Assembly (NCBI GenBank): GCA_947626615.1
Contig: CANQSW010000045.1
Span: forward strand, 1 to 10,002
From: an uncultured Peptococcaceae bacterium
GTDB lineage: Bacteria > Bacillota > Dehalobacteriia > UBA4068 > UBA4997
DNA: 10,002 nt
Direction of reading: 5' to 3'
Below, in pieces: positions 1 through 5,880 of the stretch. Positions within the stretch are counted from its first letter, which is position 1. Every line of letters starts with the position of its first letter. A program made the translations under genes and the position numbers. The notes under the pieces are model-generated. The model was not told where the DNA came from and did no database searches. It was given only the letters and a program-made list of their open reading frames with translations.

Positions 1-397
1 AAGTCTCCGCCAGATGCGGCACCCATTCCTGCTCGTATTTGACGAATTCCTTGACGTAATAAACGTAATCGTCCTCCGGGATCGGCGGTATGCACAGACG
101 CGCGTTGGAATTGTTGTGGCGTTTGGCGTTCATATAGGGGCGGAACAGCACGATCTTGCCGTCGGCGTGGCGGTAGGCCTTCATGCCCTCGAACGTCTCC
201 TGCGCGTAATGGAACACCATCATGGTGGGCTCCATCGGGATCGGGCCGTATGGTACGATGGAAGGATCGTGCCAGCCGATGCCCTCGGTGTAATCCATCA
301 CGAACATATGGTCGGTGAAATAGCGGCCGAAGCCCAGATTATGCTCGTCCGGCTTGGCCTGCGGCTGCGGGTTCGGTACAATTTTGATCTCCTGCAT
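1..397 (-). CDS. ilvE: Branched-chain-amino-acid aminotransferase, 5' part (runs off left edge)
   Basis: Reading the minus strand from the ATG at 397 gives 132 residues with no stop before the window edge. The protein is a PLP-dependent aminotransferase of the BCAT family (fold type IV), which interconverts leucine, isoleucine and valine with their 2-oxo acids using glutamate/2-oxoglutarate. The N-terminus carries the family signature: LGFG at 21-24, FTDHMFVMDY at 27-36, IVPYGPI at 47-53, HYAQETFEGMKAYR at 63-76, then FRPYMNAKRHNNSNARLCIPP at 85-105. About 220 residues, including the PLP lysine, should lie outside the window. The start is supported by an AGGAGAG ribosome site about 8 nt upstream. 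It follows scpB on the same strand after a 72-nt AT-rich gap with candidate promoter elements, so it may be transcribed separately. Family assignment is firm; substrate preference is inferred. Confidence 0.93.
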   Translation of the reverse strand, partial: MQEIKIVPNPQPQAKPDEHNLGFGRYFTDHMFVMDYTEGIGWHDPSIVPYGPIPMEPTMMVFHYAQETFEGMKAYRHADGKIVLFRPYMNAKRHNNSNARLCIPPIPEDDYVYYVKEFVKYEQEWVPHLAET

Positions 398-433
398 AAA
401 ACATCTCTCCTGTCCTAAAAAATTATATAAAAA

Positions 434-463
434 TTTATAAATTTGGCTTTATAAAGTTTTTAA
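434..463 (-). promoter_or_regulatory. Candidate ilvE promoter with overlapping AT palindrome
   Basis: In the 72-nt gap between scpB and ilvE the minus strand shows a -35-like TTAAAA (463-458), an 18-nt spacer and a -10-like TATAAA (439-434). That would put a start near 427 and give a leader of about 30 nt. A perfect TATAAT lies further in at 427-422 but lacks a good -35. The first -10 is inside a perfect 14-bp palindrome, AAATTTATAAATTT (431-444), which could be an operator or simply AT-rich sequence. No GC-rich terminator for scpB is visible here, so read-through from scpB into ilvE remains possible. Confidence 0.35.
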
Positions 464-469
464 CGCTTT

Positions 470-1033
470 TTACACGTCGGCTAGCTCCGGCATACCGTCG
501 TAAAGGCCGGCCTCGGCGGCGGCCTCCGGCTCGGGCAGCTCCGGCAGCTCGCTCAGCGATTTAAGCCCGAAGGCGGCCAGAAATTCGCGCGTCGTGCCGT
601 ATAATATGGGGCGGCCCGGCCCTTCCAGGCGGCCCACCTCTTTGATCAGCGATCTTTCCAGCAGCTTGCCCAGCACCGTGTCGGACTTCACCTGCCGGAT
701 ATTGTCTATCTCCAGCCTCGTCACCGGCTGGTGATAGGCCACGATAGCCAAAGTCTCCAGCGCGGCCTTGGAAAGCTGCTGACTGCGCGGATTATAGAGC
801 TTTTCGATATAAGGCGCCAGGTCGGGGTCGGTCAGAAACTGCCAGCCGCCCGCTATCTCGGTGAGGCGGAAGCCGCAGCCCGCAAAATCGCGCCCGATCT
901 CCGCCAGAGCCTCGGCAACAGCCGCCTTATCCGCGCCCGTCACCTCGGCCAGACGACCGAGCGGCAGCGGTTCCCACGCCACGAACAGCAGCGCCTCCAG
1001 CAGAGCGCGCAGCCGGGTTTTTTCAGCGCCCAC
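470..1033 (-). CDS. scpB: Segregation and condensation protein B
   Basis: ScpB dimerises and binds the central linker of the kleisin ScpA, regulating the SMC-ScpAB condensin that organises and separates newly replicated chromosomes. The protein has 187 residues, the usual length, with two winged-helix regions (about 5-80 and 85-160). The second carries the strongest signature: LSKAALETLAIVAYHQPVTR at 87-106, the IDNIRxVxSD stretch at 109-118, LLERSLI at 124-130, GRLEGPGRPILYGTTREFL at 134-152 and FGLKSLSELP at 155-164. An acidic, Pro/Glu/Ala-rich tail follows. The start is GTG. An in-frame stop seven codons upstream and an AAAGGGGG ribosome site 8 nt before the GTG make it the only sensible start. 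It follows scpA by 36 nt, the typical co-transcribed pair. Residue 114 is Gln where I recall Gly in many homologues; this is probably neutral. Confidence 0.97.
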   Translation of the reverse strand: MGAEKTRLRALLEALLFVAWEPLPLGRLAEVTGADKAAVAEALAEIGRDFAGCGFRLTEIAGGWQFLTDPDLAPYIEKLYNPRSQQLSKAALETLAIVAYHQPVTRLEIDNIRQVKSDTVLGKLLERSLIKEVGRLEGPGRPILYGTTREFLAAFGLKSLSELPELPEPEAAAEAGLYDGMPELADV

Positions 1034-1069
1034 GCGCCTGACCCCCTTTATCTAAACAATATGCCTAGT

Positions 1070-1831
1070 TTAGCCGGCCGAAGCCAGCTCCTCTCCCGCG
1101 GCCAGATCGCCGGGGATAATGTAGATCGCGGCGTCCGGCCCGTCCTGCCGCACCTTTACGGCCGAGACCTTGGCCAGCTCCAGCAGAGCCAGAAAGCCCA
1201 CGATGACTTGCAGACGGCCGCAGGATACGTCGAAAAGGTCGGCGAACACGATACCGTCCGGCCGCCCGGACAGGCGCTCCAGCAGACGGCCGGCCATCAT
1301 GCCGACGCTGACGCTGCCGCGGCGTATCGTCCGCACCTGTTCCGCCGCCTTAGCCCGCTGCCACACCGGGCGGAGGGCCTCCGTCAGGTCGGCCAGAGTT
1401 TTGCCGGCCAGCGGGTTCTGCTCGGCGAACAGATGCTCGTACATGGCGATATCGTTGGGGCGGGAAAACTTCTGCTGCTGCGCCTGATAAAACTGCTCCA
1501 GCTCGCCCGCCGCCTCTTTAATGCGCTTATATTCCAACAGGTCGCGCACCAGCTTTAAGCGCGGGTCGTAATCCTCCTCGTCCTCCGCCAGCTCCGGCGG
1601 CGGCTTCGGTAGCAGCATACGCGCCTTGATCGCAAGAAGCGTGGCCGCCATGACCAGAAATTCGCTGGCGATCTCCAGATCCATAGCCTCCATTTGCGCC
1701 AGATAATCCAAATATTGCGCGGTTATCTCGGCGATAGGGATATCGTAGATATCGACCTCGTTTTTCTGGATCAAATGCAGCAGCAAATCAAAAGGCCCGT
1801 CAAAAGCGGGCAGGTGGATAGCGTAAGCCAT
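1070..1831 (-). CDS. scpA: Segregation and condensation protein A (kleisin)
   Basis: ScpA is the kleisin subunit that bridges the two heads of the SMC dimer in the bacterial condensin complex. The 253-residue product has the family layout. The N-terminal SMC-neck-binding part contains FDGPFDLLLHLIQKNEVDIY (10-29) and IPIAEITAQYLDYL (31-44), followed by a helical stretch EFLVMAATLLAIKARMLLP (57-75). An acidic, variable linker (about 78-90) and a ScpB-binding middle come next. The C-terminal winged helix (about 195-240) has VIVGFLALLELAKV (209-222) and ends with a short beta hairpin. The ATG lies one base after the trpS stop codon, and its upstream Shine-Dalgarno match is weak (GGGT), so translation is probably coupled to trpS. 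scpB follows 36 nt downstream. Confidence 0.97.
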   Translation of the reverse strand: MAYAIHLPAFDGPFDLLLHLIQKNEVDIYDIPIAEITAQYLDYLAQMEAMDLEIASEFLVMAATLLAIKARMLLPKPPPELAEDEEDYDPRLKLVRDLLEYKRIKEAAGELEQFYQAQQQKFSRPNDIAMYEHLFAEQNPLAGKTLADLTEALRPVWQRAKAAEQVRTIRRGSVSVGMMAGRLLERLSGRPDGIVFADLFDVSCGRLQVIVGFLALLELAKVSAVKVRQDGPDAAIYIIPGDLAAGEELASAG

Positions 1832-1832
1832 T

Positions 1833-2822
1833 TTACATACCCATTGCGTCGCGGGCCATAGCTATGGTCTCGGCGGCTTTTTTGCTGGCGCGGGCTTGTC
1901 CGTCGGCCAGGATATCGTCCACCAGATGCGGGTTGGCGGCGAAATGCTCGCGCTTTTCCCGTATAGGCTCCATATACTCGTTCAGCTTGGCCATGAGGCG
2001 CTTTTTGCAGGCCACGCAGCCGATCGTGCCGGCCTTGCAGCAGCACTCGATCTCCGGCTGCTCCTGCGGGTTGTAGAATTTATGGTAGGCGTAGACGTTG
2101 CAGATCTCCGGGTGGCCGGGGTCGTCCTTGCGGATACGAGCCGGGTCGGTGATCATCTGGCTGACGCGCTGTTTGATCTCCGCCTGGTCCGCGCCCAGCG
2201 TGATGTAGTTATCGTAGCTCTTGCTCATCTTGCGGCCGTCCAGACCTGGCAGCAGCTTGATCTTCGCCAGCAGAGCCTGCGGCTCGGGGAACACCTCGCG
2301 CTGGTACAGATGATTGAAGCGCCGGGCCAGCTCGCGGCAAAATTCGATGTGCGGCACCTGATCCTCGCCCACCGGCACGCCGAAAGCACGATAAAGCAAA
2401 ATATCCGCCGCCATCAGCAGAGGATAACCCAGAAAGCCGTAGGTGGTAATATCCTTGCCGCTTTTGGCAAACTGCTCCACCTGGGCTTTGTAGGTGGGAA
2501 CGCGCTCCAGCCAGCCAAGCGGCGTCAGCATGGAGAATATCAGGTGCATCTCCGCATGCTCGCGCACCTGCGACTGCACAAAAACGGCGGATTTTTCCGG
2601 GTCTATGCCGGCAGCCAGCCAGTCCAGCGCGAGATCGCGGATATTCTGCTTGATCTCGGCGCTTTTATCGAAGCCCGTGGTCAGCGCGTGATAGTCGGCG
2701 ATGAAAAAATACGCCTCATATTCGTTTTGCAGCCTGGCCCAGTTCTCCAGCACGCTGTAATGGCCCAGGTGCAGCCGCCCGGTGGGGCGCATACCGCTTA
2801 AAACAGTTTTGTTTTCACTCAA
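1833..2822 (-). CDS. trpS: Tryptophanyl-tRNA synthetase with a probable [4Fe-4S] cysteine motif
   Basis: This class I aminoacyl-tRNA synthetase joins tryptophan to tRNA-Trp in the cytosol. The 329-residue length is normal for bacterial TrpRS. The HIGH-type motif is HLGH at 18-21, after SGMRPTGRL; the KMSKS loop is GRKMSKS at 196-202; GEDQVPHIE lies at 152-160. A cysteine group in the C-terminal, anticodon-binding part (C241, C260-C262, C269, C272) keeps the x6 and x2 spacing of the iron-sulfur-binding TrpRS known from Thermotoga maritima. The start is taken as TTG: an in-frame stop lies upstream with no ATG between, and the next Met (residue 11) is inside the conserved motif. The ribosome site (AAAGAG, 9 nt upstream) is modest. 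It lies 36 nt downstream of the M50 protease gene and one base upstream of scpA. Confidence 0.97.
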   Translation of the reverse strand: MSENKTVLSGMRPTGRLHLGHYSVLENWARLQNEYEAYFFIADYHALTTGFDKSAEIKQNIRDLALDWLAAGIDPEKSAVFVQSQVREHAEMHLIFSMLTPLGWLERVPTYKAQVEQFAKSGKDITTYGFLGYPLLMAADILLYRAFGVPVGEDQVPHIEFCRELARRFNHLYQREVFPEPQALLAKIKLLPGLDGRKMSKSYDNYITLGADQAEIKQRVSQMITDPARIRKDDPGHPEICNVYAYHKFYNPQEQPEIECCCKAGTIGCVACKKRLMAKLNEYMEPIREKREHFAANPHLVDDILADGQARASKKAAETIAMARDAMGM

Positions 2823-2858
2823 TATTATCAGCTCTTTCGCAGCAATATCGTCCGTCTT

Positions 2859-3503
2859 TTAGAATACGATCATATTGATCAGATAATACACCCAGTCTAC
2901 CACCGGCTGCATGAATTTGTTGACGTAGCCCGTGGTGGCGAATACGACCAGCAGCAGCGTGAACAGCTGCGTGTTGCCGTAGAGAGTGTCGGCCCATTCG
3001 TCCGGGATTATCAGCGCGATGATCTTCGAGCCGTCCAGCGGCGGTATCGGCAGGATATTGAACGCGGCAAAACAGATATTATACACCATCAGCATATAAA
3101 TGAAGGTGTAAAAATACGGGTTGCCGGGGATCGCCCCGCCGGAAATATATTTTATCCCGAAAGCGCAGAGAATAGCCAGCAGCAGGTTGGAAAGCGGCCC
3201 GGCCACGGCCACTATCGCCATGCCGATCTTGTGCGGCACGCGGAAATTGTTGGGGTTTACCTGCACCGGCTTGGCCCAGCCGAATTTGAACAGAAACAGC
3301 ATCAGCGTCCCGATAACGTCCATATGCTTCAGCGGGTTCGGCGAAAGCCTGCCCTGCAGGCGCGGCGTATCGTCGCCCAGAGCCGTGGCCGCCAGGCCGT
3401 GGCAGAACTCGTGGAACGTGAGGGCTATCAGCAGCGCGGGAACGGAGAACGCCACCTCCAGCCAGTTGATATTGCCTAAGAATTGTGAAATGGTGTTATA
3501 CAT
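2859..3503 (-). CDS. M50-family site-2 protease-like membrane metalloprotease
   Basis: This is an integral-membrane zinc metalloprotease of the M50/site-2 protease group, in the small subfamily that lacks the PDZ domain of RseP. Zinc-site motifs are visible: HEFCH at 31-35 (two His ligands and the catalytic Glu32) inside the first hydrophobic helix (about 18-36), and NILPIPPLDG at 149-158, whose Asp157 is the third ligand. Further hydrophobic segments lie at about 62-76, 93-118, 131-152, 178-198 and 201-214. At 214 residues the length suits this subfamily. The ATG has a GAGGT ribosome site 7-8 nt upstream. It is the first gene of the run with trpS, scpA and scpB, an order I recall from other anaerobic Firmicutes. 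Its substrate is unknown; homologues elsewhere cleave membrane-bound regulators, but nothing here identifies one. Confidence 0.93.
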   Translation of the reverse strand: MYNTISQFLGNINWLEVAFSVPALLIALTFHEFCHGLAATALGDDTPRLQGRLSPNPLKHMDVIGTLMLFLFKFGWAKPVQVNPNNFRVPHKIGMAIVAVAGPLSNLLLAILCAFGIKYISGGAIPGNPYFYTFIYMLMVYNICFAAFNILPIPPLDGSKIIALIIPDEWADTLYGNTQLFTLLLVVFATTGYVNKFMQPVVDWVYYLINMIVF

Positions 3504-3526
3504 AAAAATAACCTCGCCGCGTTTTA

Positions 3527-3532
3527 ATTATA
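3527..3532 (-). promoter_or_regulatory. Candidate -10 element for the M50-trpS-scpAB run
   Basis: A perfect TATAAT lies on the minus strand 23 nt upstream of the M50 start codon, giving a predicted start near 3520 and a very short leader that still contains the GAGG ribosome site. No convincing -35 hexamer sits 16-18 nt upstream. The match is in an AT-rich patch and could be chance, but a promoter is expected here because the neighbouring gene is divergent. Confidence 0.3.
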
Positions 3533-3576
3533 ACTGAAAGTTTATTCTACCTCTTTGGGCGTTTTTCCTTTATTTC

Positions 3577-3655
3577 GGCGCTAATTTTCGGCAGGATTTT
3601 GCTAAGATTTTCCGCCCGGCTATACTTATGCCGCCAAACGGCCGAAAATAACGCC
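3577..3655. repeat. Imperfect inverted repeat between divergent genes
   Basis: The left arm at 3577-3592 and right arm at 3641-3655 share ATTTTCGGC (9 bp) and GGCG (4 bp, 5 bp counting the flanking C3576-G3656 pair), interrupted by three versus two unpaired bases, around a 48-nt spacer. A direct copy of TTTCGGC also occurs at 3573-3579 and 3586-3592. It lies between the start codons of the M50 gene (minus) and the flavoprotein gene (plus), upstream of both candidate -10 elements. Possible roles are an operator for a dimeric regulator or chance. No T-tract follows, so it is not a standard terminator. Confidence 0.45.
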
Positions 3656-3715
3656 GCTTTTTAGCATAGAATACCGGCTCGCGGCAAAAAAATCTGGCGG
3701 TTTTGTAGCGGCCCG

Positions 3716-3724
3716 TGTTATAAT
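3716..3724 (+). promoter_or_regulatory. Extended -10 promoter of the flavoprotein gene
   Basis: TGTTATAAT is a full extended -10 (TGn followed by a perfect TATAAT), 59 nt before the ATG at 3784. The -35 region is poor, which is common when the TGn extension is present. The predicted start near 3731 gives a leader of about 53 nt containing a hairpin and a strong ribosome site. Confidence 0.6.
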
Positions 3725-3750
3725 GCAGATATAGCTTATACCGGCGCGCC

Positions 3751-3768
3751 CGGCAGGGCGCTCTGCCG
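3751..3768 (+). other. 5'-leader hairpin ahead of the flavoprotein ribosome site
   Basis: CGGCAG (3751-3756) and CTGCCG (3763-3768) form a perfect 6-bp GC-rich stem with a 6-nt loop. It ends two bases before the AGGAGG ribosome site (3771-3776), which stays unpaired. It may help keep the ribosome site open or stabilise the mRNA 5' end. No T-tract follows, so it is not an intrinsic terminator. Confidence 0.45.
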
Positions 3769-3783
3769 ACAGGAGGGAAAACT

Positions 3784-4410
3784 ATGAGCAAGGTATTACT
3801 TATCAACGGCAGCCCCAACGAACACGGCTGCACCGCAAGGGCTCTGCTGGAGGTGGCGGGCGCGCTGGCGCAAAACGGCGTAGAAAGCGAAACTCTCTGG
3901 CTGGGCACGCAGCCCATGCAGGATTGTATCGCCTGTTTTTTCTGCCAGAAAAACGGCAGATGCGTTTTTGACGATCTGGTGAACGCTACGGCGGCGCGGC
4001 TGGACGAATTCGACGCTATCGTGGCCGGCTCCCCGGTATATTACGGCGGGCCGACAGGCCGCCTGACCTCTTTTTTGGACCGTTTGTTTTTCAGCACGGA
4101 CAAAAACAAGCTGGCCGGGAAATTGGCGGCGTCGGTGGTATCCTGCCGACGGGGCGGCGCAACGGCGGCCTTTGAACGCCTGAACCAGTTTTTCCTGATG
4201 TCGAATATGCACGTCGTCGCTTCGCAATACTGGAATCAGGTGCACGGCCATTCGCCGGAAGAAGTGCAAAAAGACGCCGAGGGGCTGCAGACCATGCGGA
4301 CGCTCGGCCAAAACATCGCCTATCTCTTAAAGGCACAGGAGGCCGCCCGGGCGGCCGGCCTCGACCGGCCGGTCTACGAGGAGCAGGTCTTCACCAACTT
4401 TATCAGATGA
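3784..4410 (+). CDS. Flavodoxin-fold NAD(P)H-type oxidoreductase with ISF-like Cys motif
   Basis: The 208-residue protein has the flavodoxin-like fold of NADPH-dependent FMN reductases and iron-sulfur flavoproteins. The N-terminal strand VLLINGSPNEHGCTARALL (4-22) supplies the FMN phosphate loop (GSPNxxGxT), and AGSPVYYGGPTG (81-92) the second flavin-contacting loop. Between them lie C48, C51, C54 and C60, a Cx2Cx2Cx5C arrangement that matches the compact motif of archaeal and clostridial iron-sulfur flavoproteins, which bind a [4Fe-4S] cluster and pass electrons. The ATG has an ideal AGGAGG site 7 nt upstream. It is the only plus-strand gene here, with its own promoter and terminator, so it is probably regulated independently, perhaps by redox or oxygen stress. 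The physiological electron donor and acceptor cannot be read from the sequence. Confidence 0.9.
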   Translation: MSKVLLINGSPNEHGCTARALLEVAGALAQNGVESETLWLGTQPMQDCIACFFCQKNGRCVFDDLVNATAARLDEFDAIVAGSPVYYGGPTGRLTSFLDRLFFSTDKNKLAGKLAASVVSCRRGGATAAFERLNQFFLMSNMHVVASQYWNQVHGHSPEEVQKDAEGLQTMRTLGQNIAYLLKAQEAARAAGLDRPVYEEQVFTNFIR

Positions 4411-4420
4411 TCTTTGCGGC

Positions 4421-4463
4421 AAAAAAGAGAGGCTTTTCGCACGGAAAGCCCCTCTTTTATTTT
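4421..4463. terminator. Rho-independent terminator after the flavoprotein gene (likely bidirectional)
   Basis: A 14-bp stem (4423-4436 with 4445-4458, one A/C mismatch) closes an 8-nt loop, and TTTTATTTT runs to 4463 on the plus strand. It begins 10 nt after the TGA. Because the left side starts with six A residues, the minus strand also reads stem plus T6, so it could back up the sigF-operon terminator from the other side. Confidence 0.88.
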
Positions 4464-4534
4464 GCGCCGGCGTCTTTTACGCCTTTTCGTATTTCGGTTG
4501 CCAGGAGACATAGCCCGCCAGCTGCACCAGAACG

Positions 4535-4566
4535 GAAAAATGCGCCCGGGCGAAGCCGGACGCATT
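4535..4566 (-). terminator. Rho-independent terminator of the spoIIA operon
   Basis: On the minus strand an 11-bp GC-rich stem (4566-4556 with 4549-4539, one G-U pair) closes a 6-nt loop. The T run at 4540-4536 overlaps the base of the stem by two pairs. It lies about 50 nt downstream of the sigF stop. The 204 nt between the flavoprotein and sigF stop codons hold this, the opposing terminator and no convincing gene. Confidence 0.87.
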
Positions 4567-4614
4567 CTTCCTTGGGAATTATTGGGATAGATCAGTAGAA
4601 AGATTCAAATTTAT

Positions 4615-5364
4615 TCAGCGGCCCTGCCAGAAGGCTTTCAGCCGGGCCAGGGCCTGCTTTTCCAGACGGGATATCTGCACCTGCGAGACGCCCAGCCGGG
4701 CCGCTATCGCCGCCTGCGTTTCCTCGCGGAAATAGCGCGCCTCCATGATATAGCGCAAACGTTGCGGCAGCGCGGCAAAGGCTTCCTGCAGTGCCAGCCG
4801 CCGCACCCAGTTTTCCTCGGTATCGCCGCCGGGGAGCAGACTTTCCAGAGATACCCCCTCGCCGTCCTCTTTGGCCGTTACAACGGGAGCGGAAAGCGAT
4901 ACTGGGCGCTGCGCCGCCGACAATGCCTCTGCCACCTCGCCTTCCGGCATAGCCAGATATGCCGCCAGTTCTGATAATGTGGCCTCGCGGCCCAGCTCGT
5001 GCAGCAGCGTCTGCCCGGCCGCGCCTATTTTGGCCAGCTTTTCTTTATAAGAACGGCTGACGTGCAGCAGCCCGTCGTCGCGGAGCGCCCGCTTTAGCTC
5101 GCCCATGATCAGCGGCACGGCGTAGGTGGAAAATCTGTTGTTATATTCCGGGCGAAAATTGTCGATGGCCTTCAAAAGGCCGATCGCGCCGACCTGGCAG
5201 AGATCCTCCCACTCCAGGCCGCGCCCCTGATAGCGCCGGGCCAGCCAGAACACCAACGGCATATGCCCGGCCAGCAGCTCTTCTCTGGCCTGCCGGTCGC
5301 CGGCGGCAACTCTTTGCCACAAAGCCGCGTCATAAGCGCCGGCCGCCGCATTTTTGGCCGGCAT
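4615..5364 (-). CDS. sigF: Sporulation sigma factor sigma-F
   Basis: Sigma-F is the first compartment-specific sigma factor of sporulation, active in the forespore and held inactive by SpoIIAB until SpoIIAA releases it. The 249-residue length is close to that of B. subtilis sigma-F. Region 2 includes the DLCQVGAIGLLKAIDNF core-binding stretch (54-70) and FSTYAVPLIMGELKRALRDD (78-97), followed by HVSRSYKEKL (101-110), typical of the sigma-F/B/G group. Region 4 is LPQRLRYIMEARYF (199-212), then the helix-turn-helix TQAAIAARLGVSQVQISRL (216-234), which reads the -35. The ATG is 3 nt after the spoIIAB stop; its ribosome site is weak, suggesting coupled translation. Sequence alone could fit sigma-G, but placement after spoIIAA-spoIIAB makes it sigma-F. 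A terminator follows. Confidence 0.96.
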   Translation of the reverse strand: MPAKNAAAGAYDAALWQRVAAGDRQAREELLAGHMPLVFWLARRYQGRGLEWEDLCQVGAIGLLKAIDNFRPEYNNRFSTYAVPLIMGELKRALRDDGLLHVSRSYKEKLAKIGAAGQTLLHELGREATLSELAAYLAMPEGEVAEALSAAQRPVSLSAPVVTAKEDGEGVSLESLLPGGDTEENWVRRLALQEAFAALPQRLRYIMEARYFREETQAAIAARLGVSQVQISRLEKQALARLKAFWQGR

Positions 5365-5367
5365 GGC

Positions 5368-5880
5368 TCAAAGCTGCTCCGCGCGGGGAGCGGCCTCCTC
5401 CGGCTGCGGCAGCAGACGCACCAGGCTCACCAGAGTTCCCCGGCCGGGGGCAGATCTGATATCCAGCTCGTCCATGAAGGACTCCATAAACGCAAAGCCC
5501 AGCCCCAAATGCTCCTGGCCGGTGGTAAAATCCGGTTCCCTAGCTTTGGCGATATCCGCAATACCCACGCCCTCGTCCGCCACCTGCACCAGCAGAGCGA
5601 ATTGATACTGCCTAACGCTTAACGTGACCAGCCGCGTGGGGTCTTCGGCATAGCCGTGGATCACGGCGTTGGAGACGGCCTCGGAAACGGCGACTTTTAT
5701 CTCCTCCAGCACGGCCACCGTGATATCCCAGTTGGCCTCCGGGCGGGCGGCGATCAGCGCGGCCACCAGCGAGCGGGCCAGCGCCACGTTCTCCGCGCGG
5801 GCGGCGAACTTTAGTTCGGCGAAATTAAGCTCCGCACCGAAGGCTGCCTTGCCGGCGATCTCAGCCTGAAAATTCAACAT
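5368..5880 (-). CDS. spoIIAB: Anti-sigma-F factor and serine kinase SpoIIAB
   Basis: SpoIIAB is a GHKL-fold kinase that sequesters sigma-F and phosphorylates SpoIIAA on serine, so it sets the switch for forespore gene expression. ATP-site boxes are visible: the N box IKVAVSEAVSNAVIHGY (61-77; E67, N71, H75), the G1 box ADEGVGIADI (101-110; D102, G104, G106) and the G2 region EHLGLGFAFMESFMDEL (123-139). SAPGRGT (143-149) follows. At 170 residues it is longer than the 146-residue B. subtilis protein: about 20 extra residues precede the conserved LKFAARAENVALAR stretch, and the C-terminal tail is Glu/Ala/Pro-rich. The ATG is supported by a GGGAGG site 9 nt upstream and overlaps the spoIIAA stop (7 nt shared). 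It is followed at 3 nt by sigF. Confidence 0.97.
   Translation of the reverse strand: MLNFQAEIAGKAAFGAELNFAELKFAARAENVALARSLVAALIAARPEANWDITVAVLEEIKVAVSEAVSNAVIHGYAEDPTRLVTLSVRQYQFALLVQVADEGVGIADIAKAREPDFTTGQEHLGLGFAFMESFMDELDIRSAPGRGTLVSLVRLLPQPEEAAPRAEQL

Noticed and set aside
14..418. A 134-codon plus-strand frame at the left edge.
   Set aside because: It is the antisense shadow of the ilvE fragment, whose minus-strand translation matches the BCAT family closely.
1896..2801. A 301-codon plus-strand frame opposite trpS.
   Set aside because: It is antisense to a clear TrpRS with intact HIGH and KMSKS motifs. Long antisense frames are expected in GC-rich coding DNA.
3570..3917. A 115-codon minus-strand frame crossing the divergent intergenic region.
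   Set aside because: It overlaps the 5' end of the well-supported flavoprotein gene on the opposite strand and the candidate promoters, and its composition is low-complexity with no recognisable domain.
4480..4578. A 33-codon open frame on the minus strand ending ...GYVSWQPKYEKA at a TAA (4479-4477), between sigF and its neighbour; it reads like a protein C-terminus.
   Set aside because: There is no ATG, GTG or TTG near its beginning, a stop codon lies just upstream, and it runs through the spoIIA terminator hairpin. I cannot match it to a family. A gene remnant is possible but unsupported.
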